Positions 7,781-16,512 of a stretch of DNA of 64,000 bases are shown here, in pieces. Below the pieces are notes generated by a model, which saw only the letters and a program-made list of their open reading frames with translations, was not told where the DNA came from and did not search any database. The position numbers and the translations under genes were made by a program. The DNA is from Chryseobacterium sp. StRB126. GTDB lineage: Bacteria > Bacteroidota > Bacteroidia > Flavobacteriales > Weeksellaceae. Where the stretch lies: assembly GCF_000829375.1 (NCBI RefSeq), contig NZ_AP014624.1, positions 1,798,001 through 1,862,000 on the forward strand, written 5' to 3'. Each line of letters opens with the position of its first letter. Positions within the stretch are counted from its first letter, which is position 1.

Positions 7781-8461
7781 TTATTTTATTTTCAACCCAT
7801 TTACAAAGGCTAATTTAATTGTATTAGCTCCGTGAAATTCAGAAGAATTGAGATCAATTTCATTTTCTGTTTTTAGTTTCTCGTAAAGTTTAAGAATATT
7901 CCCTTTATAAGGGCAATTGTTTACAAAATTATTTAGAAAAACTTCAGCAGTATCTTTTTCAGAAAAACATAAAAGGAAGTCTAAAGGAGAAATAGAATTC
8001 TCTGACCATTGATTAAACTTTGTTCCATTGTTTTTTAGAAATTCGACAGCAATTTCCTTAGAATTAAAAATTTTGAAAATTGGGAGGATGTATTTTTCTA
8101 TATTTTCTGTGATTTCAATAATTGATTTTTCATAAGATAACCCTGCTAAATTCCATTGTTTCCAATTATTATACGGAGTTAAATAACCCATCTGATTTCC
8201 AAAAATTAATCCCTGAGAATATTCATTTTTAGTTTGTTCTGTCTGCCATTTCTTTAAAATTTTAGAATAGATAGCAATATGTGGAAGGAACTGAACGGAT
8301 GAAGAATCATTCCTAAAACTGGACTGAAAATAAATCTCAAAATAGATGTCTTTATCAAGGGAAACTTTTTTAAGCCTTTGCCCTTTTTCAAGTGTTTTGA
8401 AACCATTGAGTTGAGTGGCAATTTCATTGCAGGCATTTAAGAATATTGTTCTTGTATCCAT
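7781..8461 (-). CDS. DUF4304 domain protein
   Basis: A 226-residue soluble protein starting MDTRTIFLNACNEIATQL. The first 110 residues resemble DUF4304 (KTLEKGQRLKKVSLDKDIYF and the following strand pattern), a domain of unknown function found near polymorphic toxin/immunity loci and alone. The frame extends to 8545, adding a hydrophobic stretch. That part includes a promoter-like TATTTTTG (minus strand, 8501-8508) and reaches into the end of the insertion sequence, so I place the start at the ATG at 8461. Nothing in the sequence gives a function. The insertion sequence begins about 70 nt upstream and may have replaced part of the original control region. Confidence 0.7.
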   Translation of the reverse strand: MDTRTIFLNACNEIATQLNGFKTLEKGQRLKKVSLDKDIYFEIYFQSSFRNDSSSVQFLPHIAIYSKILKKWQTEQTKNEYSQGLIFGNQMGYLTPYNNWKQWNLAGLSYEKSIIEITENIEKYILPIFKIFNSKEIAVEFLKNNGTKFNQWSENSISPLDFLLCFSEKDTAEVFLNNFVNNCPYKGNILKLYEKLKTENEIDLNSSEFHGANTIKLAFVNGLKIK

Positions 8462-8532
8462 TTGTTTCTGATAGTATTTTGAATAAATCCAATTGAGGAT
8501 CAAAAATAAAAAAATAAAAGAGCAAAAAAGAA

Positions 8533-8573
8533 GAGGCTGTCTCAAAAGTGAGGCAGTCTTTTTTGTGTGGATA
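8533..8573. terminator. Left end of the insertion sequence, also a terminator-like hairpin
   Basis: GGCTGTCTC pairs with GAGGCAGTC around AAAAGT and is followed by six T. It could stop transcription entering the element from the left and serves as the left terminal repeat. Confidence 0.55.
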
Positions 8574-8578
8574 AAAAA

Positions 8579-8598
8579 AGGAAAGCTTTTGCTTTCCT
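8579..8598. terminator. Hairpin inside the left end of the insertion sequence
   Basis: AGGAAAGC and GCTTTCCT pair around TTTT. It lies 29 nt before the transposase start and may shield the transposase gene from outside transcription. Confidence 0.4.
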
Positions 8599-8626
8599 AA
8601 TATTTGCAAATTGATTAATTTGCTGT

Positions 8627-9964
8627 GTGTTAAGTAATTCAAAGGTAGTCTTTAAAGATTACAATCCCAAGCAAAATTTTCTATTTCCTCCGAATTTATC
8701 GGAGTTAATAGAAGCTAATCATCCTGTACGAATTGTTTCAGAAGTTATAGACGGTCTGGATATCAGTAATTTAATCCGTAATTATAAACCAGGGGGCACA
8801 TCGGTGTATCACCCGAAAATGCTTTTGAAAGTATTGGTGTATGGCTATTTGTGTAATATTTATTCTAGCAGAAAGCTGGAACAGGCTCTCAAAGAAAATG
8901 TTCATTTTATGTGGCTCAGTGCCATGAATCGTCCTGATCATAATACTTTGAACCGTTTTAGAAGTGAAAGATTAAAAGGAGAACTCAAAGAGATCTTCGC
9001 ACAAATTGTAGTGTATTTAGAGAAAGAAGGGCTGGTAAGCCTTCAGACTATTTTTACCGATGGTACCAAAATAGAAGCCAATGCCAATCGTTATACATTT
9101 GTATGGGGAAAGGCGATCAAAAAGAATAAAGAACGTATAGAGTCCCAGCTTGAAGATTTGTGGAATTACACTCAGGAAATAGCTGGGGAAGAAATGAAAG
9201 ATACTTCTGAGGTAACCTTTAAGTCTATGGATAAAGAAAAAATAAAATCTGCTATAGAAACGATAGACTCTACTTTGAGAAAGAAGAAAATCTGTCCTAA
9301 AGTCCGTCAGAAGATTAATTATGCAAAAAAAAACTGGCCGGATAACCTTGAAAAATATGAGAAACAGCAGGAAATTCTCCGGGGCAGGAACAGCTATTCA
9401 AAAACAGATTCTGATGCTTCTTTCATGCGTATGAAAGAGGATCATATGGGTAACGGACAGCTTAAAGCCGCTTACAATCTTCAGCTCAGTACCGAGAATC
9501 AGTTTATCCTTAACTATACGCTGCATCCTAATCCTGGGGACACTAAAACACTGCTCCCTCATATTGATAATTTTGAACATCTTTATCGTAAAACTCCCAA
9601 GGAGATAGTGACTGATGCAGGATATGGATCAGAAGAGAATTATATTTTTCTTCAAAAGAGAAAAGTCAAAGCCTATATCAAGTATAATTACTTTGATAAA
9701 GACCAGAAAACTAAAACCATAACTTCTTCACCTTCTAATCCAAAACTTTCAAAGCTCCGGCATAAGGCTCATAAGCTTCTTAATACCAAACGTGGAGTAA
9801 AGCTTAGAAAACAAAGATGCCACGATGTAGAACCTGTTTTTGCTCAGATCAAACATAACAAAGGATTTAAAAGATTTATGCTTAGAGGACAAAATAAAGT
9901 CGAAATAGAAATCGGCCTGGTTGCTATTGCTCACAATCTAAGAAAATTAGCGCTTGCAGGGTAA
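8627..9964 (+). CDS. IS1182 family transposase
   Basis: A 445-residue DDE transposase. The acidic triad is visible as Asp145 (FTDGTKIEA), Asp330 (VTDAGYGSEENY) and Glu402 (CHDVEPVFAQIKHNKGF), each in its family motif. The N-terminal part (VRIVSEVIDGLDISNLI, YHPKMLLKVLVYGY, MNRPDHNTLNRFR) is the DUF772/IS1182 N-terminal domain. The start chosen is GTG at 8627; no ATG lies nearby in frame before residue 60. There is no stop or frameshift, so the enzyme is probably functional. It moves the element by cutting at its terminal repeats. Confidence 0.88.
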   Translation: MLSNSKVVFKDYNPKQNFLFPPNLSELIEANHPVRIVSEVIDGLDISNLIRNYKPGGTSVYHPKMLLKVLVYGYLCNIYSSRKLEQALKENVHFMWLSAMNRPDHNTLNRFRSERLKGELKEIFAQIVVYLEKEGLVSLQTIFTDGTKIEANANRYTFVWGKAIKKNKERIESQLEDLWNYTQEIAGEEMKDTSEVTFKSMDKEKIKSAIETIDSTLRKKKICPKVRQKINYAKKNWPDNLEKYEKQQEILRGRNSYSKTDSDASFMRMKEDHMGNGQLKAAYNLQLSTENQFILNYTLHPNPGDTKTLLPHIDNFEHLYRKTPKEIVTDAGYGSEENYIFLQKRKVKAYIKYNYFDKDQKTKTITSSPSNPKLSKLRHKAHKLLNTKRGVKLRKQRCHDVEPVFAQIKHNKGFKRFMLRGQNKVEIEIGLVAIAHNLRKLALAG

Positions 9965-10066
9965 AATCTGCTCTTTTTTAAAAAAAATACATCCACAACT
10001 CATCAAAAAACTAAATCCTAAATAATTAAAATACAAAACTAAGTCCCTCACAAAAAATTGCAATAA

Positions 10067-10100
10067 AAAAGAGACTGTCTTTTGAGACAGCCTCTTTTTT
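10067..10100. terminator. Right end of the insertion sequence, doubling as the dnaJ terminator
   Basis: AAAAAAGAG(A)CTGTCT and AGACAG(C)CTCTTTTTT pair around TTTG, giving a bidirectional terminator. It stops the transposase transcript and also lies 5 nt past the dnaJ stop on the other strand. Confidence 0.65.
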
Positions 10101-10104
10101 TATA

Positions 10105-11223
10105 TTAATTGAATAAATCTTTTACTTTATCAAAAAAAGTTTTTTCCTTTCCGGATGGTTCTGCAACCATTTCTCCGCTGGACATCTGCTTTTCAAAGAA
10201 GTCTTTTTGCTCCTTAGTAAGCTTTTGTGGTGTCCAAACATTGATATGAATAAACATATCTCCTTTACCATAAGTGTCGATGCTTGGAAGACCTTTTCCT
10301 GCTAATCTTAAGATTTTCCCGGATTGAGTTCCAGGATCAACAGTGATTTTCACTTTTCCACCTACAGTAGGAATTTCTTTTTTCGTTCCTAAAGCAGCTT
10401 CAGCAAATGAAACATACAATTCCTGATGAAGGTTGTCACCTTCTCTTTTAATCGTTTGATCTACTTCCTCTTCGATAATTACTAATAAATCACCCGGAGT
10501 TCCACCAAATGGAGCATCATTTCCTTTTCCTCTTACATTAAGCTGAATTCCGTCTCTTGCTCCTGCAGGAATATTAATCGTGATTTCCTCTTCATCTTTT
10601 ACAAGACCCTGGGCATTAGCTCCGGCAGGAATTTTATCAGCAACTTTTCCGATTCCTTGACAAGTGCTACAGGTAGTCTGAGTCTGCATTTGACCAAACA
10701 TTGTGTTCATCACTTTAAGCTGAACACCGGAACCGTTACAGGTAGGACAGGTTTTTGAAGTGGCACCTTCTGCCATCTTCATTTTTTTTACTTTAATGGT
10801 TTTGTGAGTTCCGTTTACCATTTCCTCAAGGTTCAGCTTGATTCTGATTCTTAAATTAGAACCTTTCACCTGCTGACGACCACCGCCGCCACCGCCAAAT
10901 CCTCCGAAACCACCACCGAAAATATCTCCAAACTGGCTGAAAATATCTTCCATGTTCATTCCGCCTCCGAAGCCTCCACCACCGAAACCTCCATTTCCGC
11001 CCATTCCGGCGTGACCGAATTGGTCATATCTGGCACGTTTCTGATCGTCGCTTAGAACTTCGTAAGCCTCAGCAGCTTCTTTAAATTTATCTTCAGCCTC
11101 CTTATCTCCTGGATTTTTATCCGGGTGGAATTTAATGGCCATTTTACGGTATGCTTTCTTTATTTCGTCGGCAGATGCAGATTTGCTGATCTCAAGAACC
11201 TCGTAATAATCTCTTTTTGACAT
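10105..11223 (-). CDS. dnaJ: Molecular chaperone DnaJ (Hsp40) with a reduced zinc domain
   Basis: A 372-residue class-I-like co-chaperone that stimulates DnaK ATPase and delivers unfolded substrates. The J domain is complete with HPD at 33-35. A Gly/Phe-rich linker runs from about 71 to 116. The zinc domain has only two CxxCxGxG motifs (C159-C162 and C185-C188) where the standard protein has four. By alignment these are motifs 2 and 3, which form zinc centre II; motifs 1 and 4 (centre I) are missing, and the region after motif 3 reads [14 protein letters not shown] with no cysteine. The C-terminal substrate-binding domains are complete. It follows grpE on the same strand after a 101-nt spacer made of heptamer repeats. 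Confidence 0.95.
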   Translation of the reverse strand: MSKRDYYEVLEISKSASADEIKKAYRKMAIKFHPDKNPGDKEAEDKFKEAAEAYEVLSDDQKRARYDQFGHAGMGGNGGFGGGGFGGGMNMEDIFSQFGDIFGGGFGGFGGGGGGRQQVKGSNLRIRIKLNLEEMVNGTHKTIKVKKMKMAEGATSKTCPTCNGSGVQLKVMNTMFGQMQTQTTCSTCQGIGKVADKIPAGANAQGLVKDEEEITINIPAGARDGIQLNVRGKGNDAPFGGTPGDLLVIIEEEVDQTIKREGDNLHQELYVSFAEAALGTKKEIPTVGGKVKITVDPGTQSGKILRLAGKGLPSIDTYGKGDMFIHINVWTPQKLTKEQKDFFEKQMSSGEMVAEPSGKEKTFFDKVKDLFN

Positions 11224-11232
11224 GACAATTTA

Positions 11233-11319
11233 ATAATTGATTGTTGATAAATGATAAAAGATATTGTAAAGCTAATAAGTGAAACATTCATCAATTATCA
11301 CTCATCATTTATCATTTAT
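11233..11319. repeat. Inverted heptamer arrays between grpE and dnaJ
   Basis: Left arm 11233-11260: four 7-mers of the type ATWRWWG (ATAATTG, ATAAATG and so on). Right arm 11285-11319: five 7-mers of the type CANTYAT (CATTTAT twice). Reverse-complementing the right arm gives ATAAATG, ATAATTG words, the same as the left arm, so the spacer can fold into a long imperfect stem around a 24-nt centre. The grpE-dnaJ transcript, if continuous, would carry it. Confidence 0.65.
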
Positions 11320-11324
11320 GAATT

Positions 11325-11861
11325 TTAGTTTCCTGTTACTACTTTTGCAAAACGGATTACCTTGTCACTCAAAGTATATCCTGTTTCAATAACATCTACG
11401 ATTTTCCCCTTCAGGTCCTCAGATGGAGCAGGAATTTGGGTAATAGCCTCATGGAAATCTACATTGAAGCTGTCACCAGCATTCACTTCCATCGCTTTTA
11501 ATCCTTTTTCAGTAAGTTTATTTTTGAATTTCTGATAGATAAGCTCAACCCCTTGAAGATCAGATGTATTTCCGTTTTTAGCGATTTCTTTTAACGCTCT
11601 TTCAAAATCATCTAAAACGCCCAACATAGAAACCATCATATCCTGATTGGCATATTGGAAGAATTCCATTTTCTCCTTAGAAGTTCTTTTTTTATAGTTT
11701 TCGAATTCAGCATATAATCTGATGTAACGGTCTTTCTCTTCTGCCAAAAGTTCCTCAGCAGAAGGGGTAGTTGTCACATTGTCCTGAGACGCAGCCTCAT
11801 TCTGAATCGTGTTATCTTCCTGATTATTGATGCTTTCTTCGTTAATATCCTGATTTTCCAT
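11325..11861 (-). CDS. grpE: Nucleotide exchange factor GrpE
   Basis: A 178-residue protein that releases ADP from DnaK. The acidic Gln/Asn-rich N-terminus (about residues 1-38) is followed by the long dimer helix (RYIRLYAEFENYKKRTSKEK, about 46-65) and the family signature in the beta domain (FHEAITQIPAP and a following GYTLSDKVIRFAKVVTG at about 161-177). Length is typical. It is the first gene of the grpE-dnaJ pair on the minus strand. The upstream region carries a motif resembling a sigma-54 promoter rather than the usual -7 element. Confidence 0.94.
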   Translation of the reverse strand: MENQDINEESINNQEDNTIQNEAASQDNVTTTPSAEELLAEEKDRYIRLYAEFENYKKRTSKEKMEFFQYANQDMMVSMLGVLDDFERALKEIAKNGNTSDLQGVELIYQKFKNKLTEKGLKAMEVNAGDSFNVDFHEAITQIPAPSEDLKGKIVDVIETGYTLSDKVIRFAKVVTGN

Positions 11862-11889
11862 AATTCAATATTTATTTACTCAATTGTTT

Positions 11890-11907
11890 GACAAAGACTC
11901 TGCCAAA
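11890..11907 (-). promoter_or_regulatory. Sigma-54-like motif upstream of grpE
   Basis: On the minus strand TTTGGCAG-AGTCT-TTGTC is close to the sigma-54 consensus TGGCAC-N5-TTGC, ending 28 nt before the grpE ATG. No consensus TAnnTTTG is present. The match is imperfect at two conserved bases. Confidence 0.35.
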
Positions 11908-12004
11908 GGAAAAAACAGGACATTAAGGCAGAAAAATGATAGTGATTATATTGAACGGATACAAAACTACAGACGTAATAACATCATTATTTATTATTCA
12001 TGAT

Positions 12005-12024
12005 GAGTATTCCGGAGAATACTC
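12005..12024. repeat. Perfect hairpin in the mntH-grpE spacer
   Basis: GAGTATTC and GAATACTC pair around CGGA. It has no T run on either side, so it is not a standard terminator. It lies about 80 nt past the mntH stop. Confidence 0.5.
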
Positions 12025-12048
12025 AAAACATGCCTATAGCTCATTAAA

Positions 12049-12118
12049 CTCTACCTCCTTTGAACTCTCACATCCCTGAGCTGGAATCTCGTATCCCGCA
12101 CTCAATTACTGCTCTCCC
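12049..12118. repeat. Heptamer array at the 3' end of mntH
   Basis: Consecutive 7-mers such as GAATCTC, GTATCCC share the word type seen at 1-36 (complement), 1893-1936 and 52645-52672. The array runs into the last codons of mntH. Confidence 0.5.
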
Positions 12119-13443
12119 ATAAACGTCTGATACAACAGATATACATTTAAAACAATGATAATAATGGAAATAATCCATACACAAATCTTTAAGAAGGGCT
12201 TGTTTACAAATTCACCCATTTTAGCCTTATCATTGGTAAACATTACGAGCGGAACTACAGCAAAACTTAGCTGCATAGATAAAATAACCTGACTTAAAAC
12301 CAATAATTCTGTGGTTCCCTGTTCTCCGTAAAGGATCGCAACAATTAACGCAGGAATAACGGCAATAAGCCTCGTGATAAGTCTTCGTAGCCACGGTTTT
12401 AATTTAATATTTAAAAACCCTTCCATCACGATTTGACCTGCTAAAGTTCCTGTAAGGGTTGAGTTTTGTCCGGAAGCCAATAATGCGATCGCAAATGCAA
12501 CACTTGCCATTGATGCTCCTAAAATAGGAGTTAGCATCTGATAAGCATCGTGAATGTCAGCTACATGCTGATTTCCTGTAGTATGAAAGGTAGCCGCAGC
12601 CAGAATTAAAATAGCCGCATTGATAAAAAATGCCAGCATCAAAGATACTGTACTATCTAAAGTTGCAAATTTGATGGCCTCTTTCTTACCTTCTGTATCA
12701 CGGGTATAATCTCTTGTCTGTACAATACTGCTGTGAAGATACAAATTGTGTGGCATCACGGTAGCCCCCAAAATACCAATGGCGATATAAAGCATGGCCG
12801 GATTCTGAATAATTTCTTTTTGTGGAACCAACCCACCAAGAATTTCATTAAAAGCAGGTTTGGAAATAACAATTTCATACGCAAAGCAGGCAAGAATTAT
12901 AAAAATAAGTCCACCTACAATACTTTCAATCCATCGGAATCCCTTTGCCTGAAGGAGAAGAATCACCAATACATCTACGGTCGTAATCACAATACCCCAA
13001 GTGAGAGGAATATGAAACAACAGGTTTAAAGCAATTGCGGAACCGATGACTTCGGCAAGATCACAGGCGGCAATGGCTATTTCGCAGAATACCCAGAGAA
13101 TGAAATTAGTGGTAGGGCTGAAGTGGTCTCTACAGGCTTGTGCCAAGTCTCTTTCAGCTACGACTCCCAACTTAACAGATAAATGCTGTAAAACTACCGC
13201 AAAAATATTGGAAATAAGGATTACGGAAAGGAGGGTATACCCAAATTGAGCCCCTCCGGCAATATCAGTAGCCCAGTTTCCAGGATCCATATAGCCTACA
13301 GCAATCATTAGCCCGGGTCCTGCAAAGGCTAGATATTTTCTCCAAAAACTGGCATTTTTTGGTACTTTAATAGAAGAATAAACTTCTGATAAAGAGTGTG
13401 ATGTTTTATCTTTTCGCCAGGCGCTTTTTAAATTGAAATTCAT
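12106..13443 (-). CDS. mntH: Nramp family divalent metal transporter
   Basis: A 445-residue proton-coupled Mn2+/Fe2+ importer of the inner membrane. The metal-site motif DPGNW in TM1 is at 53-57 (Asp53, Asn56), and the TM6 motif MPHNLYLHS is present, giving the Met and Ala/His neighbourhood expected for Nramp. About eleven hydrophobic segments fit the family. A consensus promoter lies upstream. No MntR or Fur box could be identified by eye. It stands alone between grpE and the OmpA-domain gene, separated from each by clear spacers. Confidence 0.93.
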   Translation of the reverse strand: MNFNLKSAWRKDKTSHSLSEVYSSIKVPKNASFWRKYLAFAGPGLMIAVGYMDPGNWATDIAGGAQFGYTLLSVILISNIFAVVLQHLSVKLGVVAERDLAQACRDHFSPTTNFILWVFCEIAIAACDLAEVIGSAIALNLLFHIPLTWGIVITTVDVLVILLLQAKGFRWIESIVGGLIFIILACFAYEIVISKPAFNEILGGLVPQKEIIQNPAMLYIAIGILGATVMPHNLYLHSSIVQTRDYTRDTEGKKEAIKFATLDSTVSLMLAFFINAAILILAAATFHTTGNQHVADIHDAYQMLTPILGASMASVAFAIALLASGQNSTLTGTLAGQIVMEGFLNIKLKPWLRRLITRLIAVIPALIVAILYGEQGTTELLVLSQVILSMQLSFAVVPLVMFTNDKAKMGEFVNKPFLKICVWIISIIIIVLNVYLLYQTFMGEQ

Positions 13444-13462
13444 GAATGTTAGAAATGACTAA

Positions 13463-13491
13463 CAAATTTAATTAAATAAATGTAAACACAA
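13463..13491 (-). promoter_or_regulatory. Promoter of mntH
   Basis: Minus strand TTG (13491-13489), 18 nt spacer, TAAATTTG (13470-13463), about 20 nt before the ATG. All consensus positions match. Confidence 0.6.
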
Positions 13492-13509
13492 AAAAAACAG
13501 AGCATAAAA

Positions 13510-13535
13510 AATCCCGGAAATCATTTTCCGGGATT
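13510..13535 (-). terminator. Terminator of the OmpA-domain gene
   Basis: AATCCCGGAAA and TTTCCGGGATT form an 11-bp perfect stem; on the minus strand it is followed by a T run. Confidence 0.82.
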
Positions 13536-13557
13536 CAATTTTTATTGATTCTAAAGA

Positions 13558-14886
13558 TTATTTAGCAAATCTTACAGACATTTTTCTGTCAGCAGCTCTT
13601 TCTGCATCAGAAGCTTTTGCGTCTACTTTAGCAAATTTACTTCCGTAACCTTCAGCTCCAAGTACCTGAGCACCAACTCCTGCTTTTGCTAAAGCAGCCT
13701 TGATGAAATCAGCTCTTGCCTGAGATAGTTTTACGTTAGAAGCTTCATTTCCTGTTTTATCAGTGTATCCACCGATTTTGATTTTTGAATCAGGGAAAGC
13801 TTTAAGAATAGCTACTAAGTTTTCCAACTGTCCTTGTGATCCAGTTTCTAATTCAGTAGAGCTACCCATTTTAAAGTTAACATGGTCGAAATCGTACCAT
13901 TTGTCTTTCAATACAGCATCATCTGCTGCATTTTTGTACCCTCCGGATTTCAGGAATGAAATCATCTGATCTTCCATACCTCCTTTGTATCCTTTCAGCA
14001 TTACTCCGTTAAGGTCGATGTTTTCATCGGTTTTAGCTGCAGGAGTAGCTGTAGAGGCTGGAGTGGATGTCGTTGCAGAAGCAGTATCTGTATGTGTTCC
14101 TGTTGAGTCTGAGGTAGAAGTCATTGTAGTAGTTGTCTGCTTCTTCTCACACTGTTTCCAAAGGAAATATCCAGCTGCGATTAATAATAAAAGCGGAAGC
14201 AACCATTTCCAGATTGAGCCTCCGCCTTGATTATTATTGTTATTTTCAAACTGTTCTCTTATTTCTCTTGCTCCTTCACTCACATTTTCTCTGGCTGTAG
14301 CAACACCTTCAGCGATGTTATCTTTAGCAGTAGAAGTTACTGAAGAAACTGTTTCTTTAGCTTGACCGAACCAATTTTCAGCTCCTAATCCAAAAGAAGC
14401 CAAAGAAAGACCTGCCGGCAGTAAAGAAGAAATAATGCCTTTCTGATCATTCAGTAAACCGGAAATACCTGAAGCACCCAAATTATTGTCTGCTGCATAT
14501 TTTCCTACTGTGCCTACTGTAGCCCCGGTAACCAGGTTTAACAAAGAACCTGCAGAATTGTTGCTGATTCCCGAGAAACTGGCAATGGAATTCACTAATC
14601 CGCCTACTTTATCTCCAAAAAGAGAAGATAATAAAGTGGTAATAATAGGATTATTAGATGATCCACCTAATAAATTTCCTAAAATTCCGCTTGAAGAGGC
14701 TTTCGTAATAGCATCCACAACGCCAGGGTTGTCTGCGTTATTGGCTAATCCACCTACTACAGCAGGTAACAAGCCACCAATTGCTTTAGAAATTCCTGAT
14801 TCACTTTCTCCAAACTGCGAAGCAGCCTGCGAAACCAAAGCGGGACCTAATTGTCCTTTAATTAAATCAATGACATTTAAAGACAT
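13558..14886 (-). CDS. DUF937 and OmpA-like domain envelope protein
   Basis: A 442-residue protein in three parts. Residues 1 to about 150 are DUF937 (repeated glycine-rich segments such as GGLLPAVVGGLANN and LLGGSSNNPIITTLLSSLFGD). A single hydrophobic segment (WKWLLPLLLLIAAGYFLW, about 226-243) follows a coil-like stretch. After a Thr/Ser linker comes an OmpA C-terminal peptidoglycan-binding domain with GGYTDKTGNEASNVKLSQARAD (given here in two overlapping parts: GGYTDKTGNEASN and SQARADFIK, about 378-405). The OmpA part should face the periplasm and grip peptidoglycan. It has no N-terminal signal peptide, so the DUF937 part is likely cytoplasmic. Monocistronic. Confidence 0.85.
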   Translation of the reverse strand: MSLNVIDLIKGQLGPALVSQAASQFGESESGISKAIGGLLPAVVGGLANNADNPGVVDAITKASSSGILGNLLGGSSNNPIITTLLSSLFGDKVGGLVNSIASFSGISNNSAGSLLNLVTGATVGTVGKYAADNNLGASGISGLLNDQKGIISSLLPAGLSLASFGLGAENWFGQAKETVSSVTSTAKDNIAEGVATARENVSEGAREIREQFENNNNNQGGGSIWKWLLPLLLLIAAGYFLWKQCEKKQTTTTMTSTSDSTGTHTDTASATTSTPASTATPAAKTDENIDLNGVMLKGYKGGMEDQMISFLKSGGYKNAADDAVLKDKWYDFDHVNFKMGSSTELETGSQGQLENLVAILKAFPDSKIKIGGYTDKTGNEASNVKLSQARADFIKAALAKAGVGAQVLGAEGYGSKFAKVDAKASDAERAADRKMSVRFAK

Positions 14887-14924
14887 AATAAATTTTTTTA
14901 GATTAATGTTGAGATAAATTTAAA

Positions 14925-14957
14925 CAAAAATCCGTCTAAATGTCATTTTTTTTTCAA
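14925..14957 (-). promoter_or_regulatory. Probable promoter of the OmpA-domain gene
   Basis: Minus strand TTG (14957-14955), 22 nt, GATTTTTG (14932-14925). One mismatch to TAnnTTTG, the same variant as before prfC. Confidence 0.4.
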
Positions 14958-15002
14958 TAATTGTTGAAAAATTAACGAAATTTTCTAAAATCGTTAAAAT
15001 TA

Positions 15003-16478
15003 TTAATACGCTTTTGCGAATAGTACACGTCTCTTAGATGGTTTTCCGGAAATCAATGAAATACCTTCTTGGATATCATCATCTAAAGGAATACATCTGA
15101 TAGTAGCCTTAGTTTCGTCCTTAATTTGCTCTTCTTCTTCAGCAGTACCATCCCAGTGTGCATAGATAAATCCTCCTTTTTCTTCAAGAACTTTCTTGAA
15201 TTCTTCGTAAGTATCTACTTTGGTGATGTTATTTTCTCTGAATTCAAATGCTTTGTTATAAATATCCTGTTGAATGGTTTTCAATAACTCTTCAATATAA
15301 GTATCTAAACCTTCAATAGAACGAACTTCTTTAGTAAGGTTGTCTCTCCTTGCAATTTCCACCGATTTGTTTTCAAGATCTCTTGGTCCCATTGCAATTC
15401 TTACCGGAACTCCTTTCAATTCATATTCCGCAAATTTCCATCCTGGTTTGTTCTGAGTATCGTTATCAAACTTCACAGAAATCCCTTTAGCTTTTAATTT
15501 AGCCTGAATATCTAAAGCCACTTCACTGATTTGTGCCAATTGTTCTTCTCCTTTAAAGATTGGAACAATCACTACCTGAATAGGAGCCAGTGTTGGAGGC
15601 AATACCAATCCGAAATCATCAGAGTGAGTCATAATTAAAGCTCCCATCAAACGGGTAGATGTTCCCCAGGATGTAGCCCATGCATGTTCTATTTTTCCTT
15701 CTTTGTTAGTGAATTTTACATCAAATGCTTTTGCAAAATTTTGTCCTAAGAAGTGAGACGTTCCTGCCTGAAGCGCTTTACCATCCTGCATTAATGCTTC
15801 AATACAATAGGTTTCATCTGCTCCTGCAAATCTTTCAGAAGGTGTTTTCAATCCCTGAATTACAGGCATTGCCATAAAGTTTTCTGCAAAATCTGCATAT
15901 ACTTTATTCATTTTTTCTGCCTCTTCTACTGCTTCATCTTTGGTAGCGTGAGCTGTATGCCCTTCCTGCCATAAGAATTCTGCCGTTCTAAGGAAAAGAC
16001 GGGTTCTCATTTCCCAACGTACAACGTTTGCCCATTGGTTGATAAGGATAGGAAGGTCTCTATAAGATTGGATCCAGTTTTTATATGTATTCCAGATAAT
16101 TGCTTCAGAGGTAGGACGAACGATTAGTTCTTCTTCCAATTTGGCATCCGGGTCTACAATTAGTTTTGAAGGATTGTCAGGATCGGTTTTTAATCTGTAG
16201 TGGGTAACTACTGCACATTCTTTTGCAAAACCTTCTGCATTTTTTTCTTCAGCCTCAAATAAGCTCTTGGGCACAAAAAGCGGGAAGTATGCGTTAACGT
16301 GACCTGTTTCTTTGAACTTCTTATCCATTTCATCACGCATTTTTTCCCAGATTGCATAGCCATACGGTTTGATTACCATACATCCACGTACTCCTGAGTT
16401 TTCAGCTAAATCAGCTTTTACAACCAGCTCGTTATACCATTTGCTGTAATCTTCGCTTCTTGAGGTTAATTTTGCCAT
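15003..16478 (-). CDS. proS: Prolyl-tRNA synthetase, type 3 (archaeal/eukaryotic-like)
   Basis: A 491-residue class II aminoacyl-tRNA synthetase that charges tRNA-Pro. It has the short type-3 architecture: no editing insertion between class II motifs 2 and 3, a C-terminal extension ending in tyrosine (FAKAY). Class II motif 2 is seen in [21 protein letters not shown] (split here: RWEMRTR and [13 protein letters not shown], about residues 153-173), and the anticodon-binding domain follows from about 300 (VVIVPIFKG). The N-terminus [16 protein letters not shown] is typical of the group. Its leader of about 100 nt contains a hairpin. Confidence 0.95.
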   Translation of the reverse strand: MAKLTSRSEDYSKWYNELVVKADLAENSGVRGCMVIKPYGYAIWEKMRDEMDKKFKETGHVNAYFPLFVPKSLFEAEEKNAEGFAKECAVVTHYRLKTDPDNPSKLIVDPDAKLEEELIVRPTSEAIIWNTYKNWIQSYRDLPILINQWANVVRWEMRTRLFLRTAEFLWQEGHTAHATKDEAVEEAEKMNKVYADFAENFMAMPVIQGLKTPSERFAGADETYCIEALMQDGKALQAGTSHFLGQNFAKAFDVKFTNKEGKIEHAWATSWGTSTRLMGALIMTHSDDFGLVLPPTLAPIQVVIVPIFKGEEQLAQISEVALDIQAKLKAKGISVKFDNDTQNKPGWKFAEYELKGVPVRIAMGPRDLENKSVEIARRDNLTKEVRSIEGLDTYIEELLKTIQQDIYNKAFEFRENNITKVDTYEEFKKVLEEKGGFIYAHWDGTAEEEEQIKDETKATIRCIPLDDDIQEGISLISGKPSKRRVLFAKAY

Positions 16479-16512
16479 TATCTTTTAAAATTTTTTTAAC
16501 TTTTGCACATTA

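Larger units (their letters stand above)
8533..10094 (+). mobile_element. IS1182-type insertion sequence
   Basis: The element carries one transposase gene. A 16-bp sequence, GAGGCTGTCTCAAAAG, begins at 8533 and recurs as a perfect inverted copy at 10079-10094, marking the likely ends (about 1.56 kb). Beyond 16 bp the match continues with gaps. I cannot find a convincing target-site duplication because both flanks are A or T runs. It sits between dnaJ and the DUF4304 gene and does not interrupt a recognisable gene. The transposase is intact, so it could be active. Confidence 0.75.

Noticed and set aside
8424..8642. Minus-strand frame across the left end of the insertion sequence
   Set aside because: It translates a terminal repeat and spacer, with no family resemblance.
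12005..12024. Hairpin as terminator of mntH
   Set aside because: No T run follows on the minus strand, so it is listed only as an inverted repeat.
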